DNA of 64,000 nt from Oscillospiraceae bacterium (GTDB lineage: Bacteria > Bacillota > Clostridia > Oscillospirales > Oscillospiraceae), in NCBI GenBank assembly GCA_022846075.1, contig AP025582.1, positions 2,356,001 through 2,420,000 of the forward strand, read 5' to 3'. Below the pieces are notes generated by a model. That model saw nothing but the letters and a program-made list of their open reading frames with translations, was not told where the DNA came from and did no database searches. Shown piece by piece: positions 15,397 through 23,882 of the stretch. A program made the position numbers and the translations under genes. How positions within the stretch are numbered: the stretch's first letter is position 1; every line of letters starts with the position of its first letter.

Positions 15397-15812
15397 TCAA
15401 ACGCTATGCGAATACCGCCCTCATTTACGCCGTGACCGCCATGGTGTGCGGCGTGTTCTACCGGGAGTTCACCAAGTTCAGCGCGTTCACTGGGAAAACC
15501 ACCCTGGCCGTTTTACATACCCACTACTTTCTCCTTGGCATGTTCTTCTTTCTGGCCCTGCTGCTCCTGGCCAAAAACGGCCTGCTCCCCAGCGGGAGGT
15601 CCACCGGGCGGGCCCTGATCCTCTACCAGGTTGGCCTGAATATCACGGGCCTGGGCCTCCTCCTGCGGGGCCTGACCCAGGTGTGGGGCACCGAGCTGAG
15701 CCGGGGGCTGGACGCCTCCCTCTCCGGCGCGGCCGGGATGGGCCACATCCTCCTCTCCGCCGGTCTCATCCTCCTGCTGCTCCAGATCCGGCGGGAAGCC
15801 GCCGCCGCGTAA
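15393..15812 (+). CDS. DUF2871 membrane protein
   Basis: 139 residues, four transmembrane segments, starting MIKRYANTALIYAVTAMVCGVFYREFTKFS and including VLHTHYFLLGMFFFLALLLL, a pattern of the DUF2871 family. ATG 15393 overlaps the previous stop by four bases, so the pair is translationally coupled. Function unknown; probably works with the preceding membrane protein under TetR control. Confidence 0.75.
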   Translation: MIKRYANTALIYAVTAMVCGVFYREFTKFSAFTGKTTLAVLHTHYFLLGMFFFLALLLLAKNGLLPSGRSTGRALILYQVGLNITGLGLLLRGLTQVWGTELSRGLDASLSGAAGMGHILLSAGLILLLLQIRREAAAA

Positions 15813-15814
15813 CC

Positions 15815-15851
15815 AAAAACGGACTGCCGGAAAACCGGCAGTCCGTTTTTT
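15815..15851. terminator. Bidirectional terminator
   Basis: 16-bp stem AAAAACGGACTGCCGG / CCGGCAGTCCGTTTTT between convergent genes, with T-run. Confidence 0.9.
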
Positions 15852-15855
15852 GATT

Positions 15856-16422
15856 TCAGGAGCGCAGGGCTTCCCGCCGCTCCTCCCACTTCCGGCAGAG
15901 CCACCAGGCCAGCTCCCCGCAGAGGGTGCCCACCAGGAACCCGCAGAGCACGTCACTGGGGAAATGGACCCCCACGTAGAGCCGGGACAGGCCCATCAGG
16001 GCCGCCAGCGCCAGCCCCGCCGCCCCCATCCACTTCCGGGGGAGGGTGTGGTACCAGGCCGCGGCGGCGGCGAAGGCGGCGCTGGTGTGGCCCGAGGGAA
16101 AGGAGTTAGGGTCCCGCTCCACCACCAGGGGGACCAGGCCCTCCAGCACCAGCCAGGGCCGGGTCCGGTTCACCAGGTGCTTGATCAGGATGTTGGTAAA
16201 CAGCAGGCTGAACACCAGCCCCACCGCTCCGGCGATCCCCGCCTTCCGGGTCTTGGGAAAGAGGAGCATCAGCCCACACAGGACGATCCACAAAAGCCCC
16301 GCGTTGCCCAGCTGGGTATAAAGAGCCATGACAGGGTCCAAAACGGCGTTTCGCACCGTCTCCTGCACCCACAGCAGGAAGGGGCCCTCGGCCAGGGAAA
16401 GGGCGGTCAGCAAACGGTCCAC
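15856..16422 (-). CDS. PAP2-family membrane phosphatase
   Basis: 188 residues, about five transmembrane segments, with the three PAP2 motifs: KHLVNRTRPW, PSGHTSAAF and SRLYVGVHFPSDV (catalytic His residues in the last two). Such enzymes dephosphorylate lipid phosphates, including undecaprenyl pyrophosphate or phosphatidate; the exact substrate is not set by sequence. Its start overlaps the end of the upstream stalk-domain gene by 16 bases, so the two form an operon. Confidence 0.88.
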   Translation of the reverse strand: MDRLLTALSLAEGPFLLWVQETVRNAVLDPVMALYTQLGNAGLLWIVLCGLMLLFPKTRKAGIAGAVGLVFSLLFTNILIKHLVNRTRPWLVLEGLVPLVVERDPNSFPSGHTSAAFAAAAAWYHTLPRKWMGAAGLALAALMGLSRLYVGVHFPSDVLCGFLVGTLCGELAWWLCRKWEERREALRS

Positions 16423-17237
16423 CTAGCCTGGGCCCGCCAGCCCCCCGCGGACACCACGGCGCCGGCCTCCTCTTGAGAGATGGTGAGGCGCACCTCGGCT
16501 CGCTTCCCGGCCAGGCCGGCCCACCGCAGCAGCTCCGCTGGGGCCAGGGCGGAGGAGGGGAGTTCCACGTCCAGGCTGCCCCCCTCCGGCGTCCGGATCA
16601 GGGTGAGCACAGTCCCGCCCTGGCTCAGGGAGACCCGTTCCTCCCCCTCCGCCAGGGCCGCCGCGGCCTGGGAGACCAGGCTCCAGGAGCTCCCGGCGTC
16701 CGTCAGGGGGATGGCGGAGAGAAGCGCGGCCACGGGACGTCCGGGGTCTACCCCCGCCGCCATCCGGGCGGCGGCGCCCGCCAAACGCTGGGAGAAGGGC
16801 CCGGCCTCCACCCCGGTCCCGGCCAGGCGCCACGTCTGCGGACTCCCGGCCTGGGCAACCATCTCCGCCAGAGCCCGGACATCCGCCAGCAGCACCGTGC
16901 GCTGTGCCCGGTCCCAGCCCACGCTGAAGCCCAGGGCGTTCCCCGCCGCCCGGATGGGCAGGTAGGCCGTCCCCTCCCGCCGGAAGGCCGCGTTCAACAC
17001 GGCGCTCTCCCCGTTTTTGGTGAGGGTCACCCGATCCCCCTCCGCCTCAGCCGAGGCGCCCAGGGCTACCGCCAGCTCCCCGGCGGGAAGATAGGACACG
17101 CCGTCCACAAGCTCCGGGACACAGTCCAGCGTCACCCCGTCCACCTGGAGGGCGGGGACCTCCGCCGCCCCGGCGGGCACCGCCAGGGCCAACGCGAGCG
17201 CCGCCGCCAAAACCAGGGCCGAAAACCGCTTTTTCAT
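16407..17237 (-). CDS. Secreted stalk-domain (copper amine oxidase N-terminal-like) protein
   Basis: 276 residues with a signal peptide (KKRFSALVLAAALALALAVPAGAAE). Two stalk-type segments follow, recognised by LPAGELAVALGASAEAEGDRVTLTKNG and LPIRAAGNALGFSVGWDRAQRTVLLA. The rest is unrecognised. Stalk domains are common in exported clostridial wall proteins; two SleB hydrolases in this window also carry them. GGGAGTG lies before the ATG. Upstream of the PAP2 gene and overlapping it. Confidence 0.75.
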   Translation of the reverse strand: MKKRFSALVLAAALALALAVPAGAAEVPALQVDGVTLDCVPELVDGVSYLPAGELAVALGASAEAEGDRVTLTKNGESAVLNAAFRREGTAYLPIRAAGNALGFSVGWDRAQRTVLLADVRALAEMVAQAGSPQTWRLAGTGVEAGPFSQRLAGAAARMAAGVDPGRPVAALLSAIPLTDAGSSWSLVSQAAAALAEGEERVSLSQGGTVLTLIRTPEGGSLDVELPSSALAPAELLRWAGLAGKRAEVRLTISQEEAGAVVSAGGWRAQARWTVC

Positions 17238-17268
17238 CCAAAAACACTCCCTTTCGCAGTATACAAAA

Positions 17269-17298
17269 AGACGGGGCGGGGATGCCCCCGCCCCGTCT
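17269..17298. terminator. Terminator after the DUF4330 gene
   Basis: Arms AGACGGGGCGGG and CCCGCCCCGTCT. Minus-strand tail is ACTTTTTGTATA-like. Confidence 0.7.
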
Positions 17299-17310
17299 CA
17301 GGGACCTTCC

Positions 17311-17862
17311 TCAGGTTCTGGCGGCGTTGTCCGCGCCGGTGCCCTCTTTCCACTGGCAGGTGAGAATGACCCCGCCGTTGAGCTCGTAGTGGGTGGTCTT
17401 GACGATGTGGGTCTTGCCCACCCGGACCTCCTGGCTGCCCAGCTCGGTCTTGACGTTGTTGGTGACGAAACCTTCCACGGTGAAGGTCACGTCCAGGGTG
17501 TCCTCCAGGACGGGGATGATCACGTCTCCGTCCATGGAGCTGATCTTGGCCTTGGCGTCATGGGGCACGGCGGTCATATCGGTAACATAGGCGTTCAGCA
17601 GTTCCCCGTTGGACATGAGCCGGTCGCCCGCAAAACCGTTGGCCTTCGCCTCGGCCTGGAACTCCTCAATGGCGGCGTAGACCTCCTTGTCCACCCCCTC
17701 CACCCGGACGGTATAGACGATATTGGCCCCCACCTCGGGCCGGGCGGCGCCCATGCGTCCGGTCATCTTGAGGGCCACGGCGGCCACCACCGCCACGGCG
17801 ATGATGATGACCAGCAGGTCGATGATATTGATCTTTCCAAAGAGCTTTCCGTTCTTGTCCAT
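17311..17862 (-). CDS. DUF4330 membrane-anchored protein
   Basis: 183 residues. The N-terminus is MDKNGKLFGKINIIDLLVIIIAVAVV with one membrane helix, followed by a soluble beta-rich region (NIVYTVRVEGVDKEVYAAI, GDVIIPVLEDTLDVTFTVEG), the DUF4330 pattern. Members often lie beside wall-polysaccharide glycosyltransferase and export genes; here the divergent neighbour is a GT-CsaB fusion. ATG 17862 follows AAGGAGAAC. Function unknown. Confidence 0.8.
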   Translation of the reverse strand: MDKNGKLFGKINIIDLLVIIIAVAVVAAVALKMTGRMGAARPEVGANIVYTVRVEGVDKEVYAAIEEFQAEAKANGFAGDRLMSNGELLNAYVTDMTAVPHDAKAKISSMDGDVIIPVLEDTLDVTFTVEGFVTNNVKTELGSQEVRVGKTHIVKTTHYELNGGVILTCQWKEGTGADNAART

Positions 17863-17993
17863 TCCACGTTCTCCTTACGAAGCGGGGAAATTCCCCGTCG
17901 ATTCCTGTTGTATATTTTCCCTGCTGTGGTAAAATAACAAGAGTATTGTATCATATCTTACGTATACTTCTCAAGTCTTTTTTGGAGGAACCC

Positions 17994-20234
17994 ATGAAAG
18001 TCATCCACCTCATCAGCGGCGGCGACTCCGGGGGCGCCAAGACCCACGTGCACATGCTGCTGCAAAATTTGAGCCGCACCATTGACGTGACCATGGTGTG
18101 CTTTATGGAGGGCCCCTTCTCCCAGGAGGCCCGGGAGCTGGGCATCCCCACGGTGGTCCTCCCCGGCCAGAACGTCTTCCGCGCCTTCCGCCAGCTCAAA
18201 AAGCTGGTTCTGGAGGGGCAGTACGACCTCATCCACTGCCACGGCGCCCGGGGCAACATGATGGGCGCCCTCCTGCGCTGGGCCACCGGCCTGCCTGTGG
18301 TGTCCACCGTCCACTCTGACTACCGTCTGGACTATCTGGGGCGGCCCTTCTCCAAGCTCACCTACGGCACCATCAACACCCTGGCCCTGCGGCGGCTGGA
18401 CTACCGCATCGGGGTCTCCGACGCCATGACCGACCTGCTCATCTCCCGTGGCTTCGACCCGGACAAGCTCTTCACCATCTATAACGGCCTGGACTTCACC
18501 CCCCGTCAGCCCAAGCTGTCCCGGGCGGAATACTGGCGGTCCGTGGGCCTCCAGGCCGACGAAAACTCCGTGGTGGTGGGTATCGCCGCCCGTCTGAACC
18601 CCGTCAAGGACATCGCCACCCTGGTCCGGGGCTTTGCCCTGGCTTACCAGGAGTGCCCCGACCTGCGCCTCCTCATCGGCGGCGACGGCGAGGAGATGGA
18701 GCGCCTCAAAAAGCTGGCCGCCGACCTGGGCGTCGCCCACGTGGTGTGCTTCGCCGGGTGGGTCACCGACACCGACAGCTTTTACAATGCCCTGGACGTG
18801 AGCACCCTCACCTCCATCTCCGAGACCTTCCCCTACTCCCTCACCGAGGGGGCCCGGGCGGGCCTGCCCACCGTGGCCAGCCGGGTGGGGGGCGTGCCCT
18901 ACCTCATCGACCACGGGGTCAACGGCTTCCTCTTCCCCGCCGGGGACGCCCAGGCCCTCTCCCGTCATCTGGTCGCCCTGGCCCGGGACAAGTCCCTCCG
19001 GGAGCATATGGGCCGGCGGCTCTACGAGAAGGGCCGGACCCAGTTCTCCCTGGAGAGCACCCTGGAGCGGCAGCTGGAGATCTACCGCTCCATCATCCGC
19101 CGCAAGGGGCGCAAGACGGGGAAGCGGGACGGGGCCCTGGTCTGCGGGGCCTACGGCCGGGGCAACGCCGGGGACGACGCCATTTTGGAGGCCATCGTCC
19201 GGGAGCTGCGGCAGATCGACCCCGACCTCCCCGTCTGGGTCCTCTCCCGCAACCCCACCGACACCCGGCTGTCCTACCGGGTCAACTCCATCTACACCTT
19301 CAACATTCCCCGGTTCCTCTGGCGGATGGGAAAGACTCGACTCTACATCAACGGCGGCGGTTCCCTCATGCAGGACGCCACCTCCCGCCGGAGCCTGTGG
19401 TTCTATCTCTTCACCATCTCGGCGGCCAAGGTTTTGGGCAACAAGGTCATGATGTACGGCTGCGGCATCGGCCCCATCCAGTACCCCTCCAACCGCCGTC
19501 TGGCCGCCGGGGTGCTCCAGAAGCGGGTAGACGCCATCACCCTGCGGGACACCCACTCCAAGACCGAGCTGGAGCGGATGGGGGTCACCGCCCCCGAGAT
19601 CATTCTCTCCGCCGACCCTACCGTTATCCTCCCCGCCGCCGACCCCGCCACGGTGGACGGCATCCTGGAGAGCGCCGGGCTTGACCCGGCGGGGCGGTAT
19701 ATCGGCTTCACCCTCCGCCCCTGGCCGGGCTTTGAGGCCAAGGCCGAGATCTTCGGCCGGGCCGCCGACTATGTCTACGAGAAATACGGCCTCACCCCCG
19801 TCTTTCTGCCCATCGAGCGGCGGCTGGACGTGGGGGCGGCCAAGCTGGCCGCCAGGCACATGAAGGCGCCCTACCACATTCTGGAGGAGACCGGCGCTTC
19901 CGCCCACACCATCGGCCTCTTCGCCCGGATGAAGGTGGTGGTTTCCATGCGGCTCCACGCCCTGGTGTTCTCCGCCGGCCAGGGGGTGCCCCTGGTGGGC
20001 GTGGTCTACGACCCCAAAATCAGCTCCTTCCTGTCCTACATCGGCCAGGACCTCTACACCGACCTGGACCAGCTCACCCTGGACGGCCTCAAGGCCCATT
20101 TGGACGCCGCCGTGGCCCGCATCGGGGACGAGGCCTTCCTGGCCGGCGGCGTGGAGCGGCTGCGGGAAGTGGAGCGGCGCAACCGGGACACCGCCGGGCG
20201 GCTCCTGGGTTTGAAAGGAGGAGACGCCATATGA
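17994..20234 (+). CDS. Fusion of GT4 glycosyltransferase and CsaB-type pyruvyl transferase
   Basis: 746 residues in two domains. Residues 1 to about 385 form a GT-B glycosyltransferase of family 4: MKVIHLISGGDSGGAKTH, GIAARLNPVKDIATLVRGF, and the donor-binding ETFPYSLTEGARAGLPTVAS. Residues about 395-746 form a CsaB / polysaccharide pyruvyltransferase domain: VCGAYGRGNAGDDAILEAI, YINGGGSLMQD, YGCGIGPI, ADPTVIL, SMRLHALVFSAGQGVPLVG. CsaB adds ketal pyruvate to secondary wall polymer, the ligand of SLH domains. ATG 17994 follows GGAGGAACCC. The stop overlaps the next glycosyltransferase start by four bases. CsaB is usually a separate protein of about 370 residues, so the fusion is notable. An SLH protein is present at 63 kb. 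Confidence 0.85.
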   Translation: MKVIHLISGGDSGGAKTHVHMLLQNLSRTIDVTMVCFMEGPFSQEARELGIPTVVLPGQNVFRAFRQLKKLVLEGQYDLIHCHGARGNMMGALLRWATGLPVVSTVHSDYRLDYLGRPFSKLTYGTINTLALRRLDYRIGVSDAMTDLLISRGFDPDKLFTIYNGLDFTPRQPKLSRAEYWRSVGLQADENSVVVGIAARLNPVKDIATLVRGFALAYQECPDLRLLIGGDGEEMERLKKLAADLGVAHVVCFAGWVTDTDSFYNALDVSTLTSISETFPYSLTEGARAGLPTVASRVGGVPYLIDHGVNGFLFPAGDAQALSRHLVALARDKSLREHMGRRLYEKGRTQFSLESTLERQLEIYRSIIRRKGRKTGKRDGALVCGAYGRGNAGDDAILEAIVRELRQIDPDLPVWVLSRNPTDTRLSYRVNSIYTFNIPRFLWRMGKTRLYINGGGSLMQDATSRRSLWFYLFTISAAKVLGNKVMMYGCGIGPIQYPSNRRLAAGVLQKRVDAITLRDTHSKTELERMGVTAPEIILSADPTVILPAADPATVDGILESAGLDPAGRYIGFTLRPWPGFEAKAEIFGRAADYVYEKYGLTPVFLPIERRLDVGAAKLAARHMKAPYHILEETGASAHTIGLFARMKVVVSMRLHALVFSAGQGVPLVGVVYDPKISSFLSYIGQDLYTDLDQLTLDGLKAHLDAAVARIGDEAFLAGGVERLREVERRNRDTAGRLLGLKGGDAI

Positions 20235-21316
20235 GACAGCTGGTCTGCCTCTCCGGGGAGCCCTGGGCTCAGGTGCCCACCCGGACCCAACAGCTCATGA
20301 GCCGGATGCGGGACACCGAGGTCCTCTTCTTCGAGCCCCCCGCGCCCAGGGGGGACAAAAGCTGGAAACAGCCGGGCCGGAAGGTGCGCCCCGGCGTCAT
20401 CGTCTACACCCTGCCTCCCATCCTCACCGACGATCCGGCCAAGGGGCTCCTCTACCGGTACAGCCGCTCCCGGGTCACCCGGTTCCTCCAGTCCAAGCTG
20501 GAGCGCCACCGTTTTAAAGAGCCCGTCCTCTGGTGCGCCAGTCCCGCCGGGGCGGAGTACCTGGACGCCATCGCCTACCGGGGGCTGGTGTACGACTGCT
20601 ACCAGGACTGGCCCGGCCTGCCCGAGCAGTGGGAGAGCGACCTGGCCGTGGCCGCCGACGTGGTTTTCGCCGCCTCCCCCGACCTGGTGAGCCACATCGC
20701 CCCCTGCAACGCCAACGTGGCCCTTCTCCCCTACGGGGTCAACTACCCCATGTTCGCCAAGGACGGCCTGCCCAAGCCAGAGGCCCTGTGGGACATCAAG
20801 GGCCCCATCCTGGGCTTTGTGGGCACCCTCTGGGAGGATTTGGACCTCTCCCCCGCCCTGAAGGCCATCCGCTCCCACCCCGACTGCACCCTGGTCCTCA
20901 TCGGCCCCGACCGGGGCAACCGGCTCCTCCCCGAGCTGCTGGACGAGCCCAACGTCCGCTGGCTGGGCCCGGCGGCGCCGGTGGATCTGCCCGACTACAT
21001 CTGCAATTTCGACGTCTGTCTCTACCTCCTGCGCCGCACCCACCTCTATGACGACGTGATCCACGCCCGGATGTTTGAATACCTCTCCACCGGACGGCCC
21101 GTGGTGGCCATGCTCCGCCCCGGGCAGGTGGAGGACTTCCCCGACGTGGTCTACGGGGCCCACTCCCCGGCGGAGTTCTCCCTGATGTGCTCCAGCGCCC
21201 TGGAGGAGGCGGGCCGCTGGGCCTTCGACCGCCGCAGGGCTTACGGCCAGGCCGCCGCCTGGAGCGAGCGGGCCAAGGAGGTCAACCGGATCTTGGAGAG
21301 CATCGGGATGTTCTGA
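20231..21316 (+). CDS. Glycosyltransferase (TuaH-like, GT-B)
   Basis: 361 residues: RQLVCLSGEPWAQVPTRTQQLM, VYDCYQDWPGLPEQWESDLAVAADVVFAASPDLV, LPYGVNYPMF, GPILGFVGTLWEDLDL and FEYLSTGRPVVAM. The pattern resembles TuaH-type glycosyltransferases of teichuronic acid synthesis. ATG 20231 overlaps the upstream stop by four bases and follows AAAGGAGGAG. The pair probably builds and pyruvylates a wall polymer. Sugar specificity cannot be read. Confidence 0.78.
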   Translation: MRQLVCLSGEPWAQVPTRTQQLMSRMRDTEVLFFEPPAPRGDKSWKQPGRKVRPGVIVYTLPPILTDDPAKGLLYRYSRSRVTRFLQSKLERHRFKEPVLWCASPAGAEYLDAIAYRGLVYDCYQDWPGLPEQWESDLAVAADVVFAASPDLVSHIAPCNANVALLPYGVNYPMFAKDGLPKPEALWDIKGPILGFVGTLWEDLDLSPALKAIRSHPDCTLVLIGPDRGNRLLPELLDEPNVRWLGPAAPVDLPDYICNFDVCLYLLRRTHLYDDVIHARMFEYLSTGRPVVAMLRPGQVEDFPDVVYGAHSPAEFSLMCSSALEEAGRWAFDRRRAYGQAAAWSERAKEVNRILESIGMF

Positions 21317-21368
21317 GGGGTGTGGGGACGTTTGATTATTGACTGATTGCACATCAAACGTGTGCAAA

Positions 21369-21870
21369 TCTGGGGGACGTTTCTTTTTGCTTTCAGGAAA
21401 GGGTGACCTGGCCGACATAGCCGGCCAGCCTCCGCTAAAAATGCGCCACCGGCGCATTTTCTTCACGCTGCGGCCCCAGACCCCCAAAGAAAAGTCTCTG
21501 GTGCTGACCTGCTCGCAGATTCCCTCTTTCGTAGAAGGTCTACTGCCCGAAGCTAGGGGAAAAAGCACGGGAGCGTCTGTGCGACACGTGGCCCCCCTTG
21601 CGCCGCTGCCGCTGACACGTGCTTGATACCGCCTGGTCTTTAGCCTTCCCCCCGGGGGAAGGTGGCAGCCCGAAGGGCTGACGGATGAGGGGAACTGCGG
21701 ACATGGGAGAGGCTCTGCCAATTCGACAAGTTCCCCTCATCAGTCTCGCTTCGCTCGACAGCTTCCCCCAGGGGAAGCCTAAGACCTGCCGAACCCCGGG
21801 GCCGCTACGAAGTGCGGCCCCGGGGTTTTCTTTGTTCTTGTGGACAGCCCAGGGTGGTTTCCAAAGGGAG
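21369..21870. repeat. Dispersed intergenic repeat, copy A (core palindromic element 21640-21782)
   Basis: This segment aligns along its length with 56787-57235. Both begin TCTGGGGGAC, share the block around GCACGGGAGCGTCTGT, contain a 143-bp core with imperfect terminal inverted repeats (TTAGCCTTCCCC ... GGGGAAGCCTAA, inner GATGAGGGGAACT / AAGTTCCCCTCATC), and end GGTGGTTTCCAAAG. Copy A has extra sequence near 21385-21470 that includes a hairpin AAATGCGCC/GGCGCATTT. No ORF is shared. MITE-like or a structured intergenic element. Confidence 0.8.
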
Positions 21871-22211
21871 GGGGACTGCGGTCCCCCTCCTTTGGTTGGT
21901 GAAAAGGGGGCCAGGGGGAGAGAGTCGAAACCGCAGCGTCAAGAAAATGTGCCTGTGGCACCGCAGCGTAAAGCAAATGCGCCAGTGGCGCATTTGTAGC
22001 GTAGGCCGGGTGGCTGTGCCACCCGGGGCTCTCTTGCGCAAGCGGGATAACGTGGCAAAGTTGCCCGACGGCACAAGCGTAGGCCGCCCGGCTATGCCGG
22101 GCGGGTCTCTCTTTCAAGGGGAGCAGAGCAGGGGAATCACCTCCCAGAGGTGGAAAACCCGAATACCCACCCCTCCCCCGCCGTATAGATACGGCGGGGG
22201 GTGTTCTCATC
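21871..22211. other. Non-coding stretch with several GC hairpins upstream of PiT gene
   Basis: No gene seen. Hairpins: GGGGGAC/GTCCCCC near 21870-21890, AAATGCGCCA/TGGCGCATTT near 21977-21997, CCGGGTGG/CCACCCGG near 22006-22026, CGCCCGG/CCGGGCG near 22086-22105, and a perfect 12-bp stem at 22175-22200 (arms around a two-base AG gap) whose 3' arm holds the GGGGG ribosome site of the next gene. Confidence 0.5.
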
Positions 22212-23147
22212 ATGCCGCTTCTGCCCGTCCTGCTCCTGCTCACCGCCGTCATCTTCGTCAACGGCTGGACCGACGCCCCCAACGCCATTGCCACCCCGGT
22301 GGCCTCGGGGGTGCTCCCCTTCCCCGCCGCCGCGGCCATGGCGGCGGTGTGCAACCTCCTGGGCGTGGTGTGCTCCGCCGCGGTCAATGACGCGGTGGCC
22401 CGCACCCTCTACTCCATCGCGGACTTCGGCCCCCACGCCCTCACGGCCCTCACCGCCGCGCTGGCCGCCGCCGTCCTCTGGGGCGTGGCTGCGTGGCGGT
22501 TCGGTATCCCCACCAGCGAGAGCCACGCTTTGGTGGCGGGCCTCACCGGGGCGGCTTTGGCTTTGGGCGCGGGGCGGCTCCGGCTGGCCCCCCTGGCCCT
22601 GGTGGGGCTGGGGCTGGTCCTCTCCCTTGCCCTGGGGGCCGCCCTGGGGCGGCTGGCGGGGCGGCTCCTCCCCAAGGGCAGGCCCGGGTTTTACCGCAAG
22701 GGACAGGTGGCGGGGGCGGCCCTCACCGCTTTTCTCCACGGGGCCCAGGACGGCCAGAAATTCCTGGGGGTGCTGGCCCTGGCCCTCACCCTGGGCGCCG
22801 GGGGCTACGCCGCGCCGCCCTGGGAGGCCTTCTGGTGCGCCGGGTGCATGGCCCTGGGGACCCTGCTGGGGGGCAGGCGCATCATCGACACCGTGGGCCG
22901 GAAGATGGTGCTGCTGACCCCCCGCTCCGGCTTCGCCGCCGACCTGGGCTGCGCCGCCGCCCTGGCCCTGTGCACCGCCCTGGGCCTGCCCGTGTCCACC
23001 ACCCACGTGAAGACCGCCGCCATCCTGGGGGCGGGGGCCTCCCCCGACGGAAAGGTGGCCGGGTCCTTGGGGCTGGCGTGGCTCCTCACCTTCCCTCTCT
23101 GCGGCGGCATCGCGTTTTTCCTCGTCAAATGCCTCGCGGTGTGGTAA
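22212..23147 (+). CDS. PiT-family inorganic phosphate transporter
   Basis: 311 residues, about nine transmembrane segments. It has both PiT signature halves, FVNGWTDAPNAIATPVASG near the N-terminus and LGLPVSTTHVKTAAILGAG near the C-terminus, plus TSESHALVAGLTGAAL and FLHGAQDGQKFLG. It moves phosphate with a cation (H+ or Na+). ATG 22212 lies eleven bases after a GGGGGG run that is inside a 12-bp hairpin, so translation may depend on hairpin opening. The HAD phosphatase gene follows 33 bases later. Confidence 0.88.
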   Translation: MPLLPVLLLLTAVIFVNGWTDAPNAIATPVASGVLPFPAAAAMAAVCNLLGVVCSAAVNDAVARTLYSIADFGPHALTALTAALAAAVLWGVAAWRFGIPTSESHALVAGLTGAALALGAGRLRLAPLALVGLGLVLSLALGAALGRLAGRLLPKGRPGFYRKGQVAGAALTAFLHGAQDGQKFLGVLALALTLGAGGYAAPPWEAFWCAGCMALGTLLGGRRIIDTVGRKMVLLTPRSGFAADLGCAAALALCTALGLPVSTTHVKTAAILGAGASPDGKVAGSLGLAWLLTFPLCGGIAFFLVKCLAVW

Positions 23148-23180
23148 AATACCTTCGTCTTTGATGGAGGAGGTCGTTTC

Positions 23181-23828
23181 TTGAACCGATACGATACGGT
23201 CATTTTTGATTTGGACGGCACTTTGCTGGATACCCTGGAGGATTTGGCGGACGCCGTCAACTTTGCCCTGGGGGCGATGGGCTGGCCCGCCCGGTCCTTG
23301 GACGAGGTGCGGCAGTTCGTGGGCAACGGGGTGGGGAACCTCATGGCCAGGGCCGTCCCCGCCGGGACCGCCGAGGAGGACGAGGCCAAGTGCCTGTCCC
23401 TTTTTCGGGACCGCTACGCCGCCCACATGATGGACAAGACCGCCCCCTATCCCGGTATTATTGAACTGCTCAAGACCCTGTGGGAGAAGGGGTACAAGCT
23501 GGCGGTGGTGTCCAACAAGTTTGACGCCGCCGTGAGGGGGCTGGTGGAGGACTACTTCCCCGGCCTGTTCCACGCCGCCGCCGGGGAGTCCCCCGCCGCC
23601 CCCAAGAAGCCCGACCCGGCCATGGTGTTCCAGGCCCTTCGGGCGCTGGGGGAGGACGGGGCCAAGGCGGTCTATGTGGGGGACTCCGACGTGGACCTGG
23701 CCACCGCCCGGAACGCCGGTCTGCCCTGTATCAGCGTGACCTGGGGCTTCCGGGACGCCGGGTTCCTCCGCGCCCACGGGGCCGCTGTCCTGGCCGACAC
23801 CCCCGACGAGCTGCTGGAGCTGGTCTGA
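23181..23828 (+). CDS. HAD phosphatase (phosphoglycolate / pyrophosphate phosphatase type)
   Basis: 215 residues, HAD subfamily IA: motif I FDLDGTLLDT, motif II VVSNK, motif III Lys in KKPDPAM, motif IV YVGDSDVDLATARNAGL. It has the helical cap typical of Gph/PpaX. TTG 23181 is the start, seven bases after GGAGGAGG. Co-directional with and close to the phosphate transporter; the true substrate is not determined. A strong terminator follows. Confidence 0.85.
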   Translation: MNRYDTVIFDLDGTLLDTLEDLADAVNFALGAMGWPARSLDEVRQFVGNGVGNLMARAVPAGTAEEDEAKCLSLFRDRYAAHMMDKTAPYPGIIELLKTLWEKGYKLAVVSNKFDAAVRGLVEDYFPGLFHAAAGESPAAPKKPDPAMVFQALRALGEDGAKAVYVGDSDVDLATARNAGLPCISVTWGFRDAGFLRAHGAAVLADTPDELLELV

Positions 23829-23838
23829 CATCAAAAAA

Positions 23839-23878
23839 ACGAGGCGGAGCCCATGCAGGGCTCCGCCTCGTCTCTTTT
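23839..23878. terminator. Bidirectional terminator
   Basis: 14-bp stem ACGAGGCGGAGCCC / GGGCTCCGCCTCGT with A-rich and T-rich flanks between convergent genes. Confidence 0.9.
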
Positions 23879-23882
23879 GTTC

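Noticed and set aside
17958-20099. Very long minus-strand ORF opposite the GT4-CsaB gene
   Set aside because: Low-complexity Gly/Val/His-rich antisense product caused by GC-rich third positions. Similar long shadows opposite the dipeptidases (31109-33625) and clpB (54135-56165) were rejected for the same reason.
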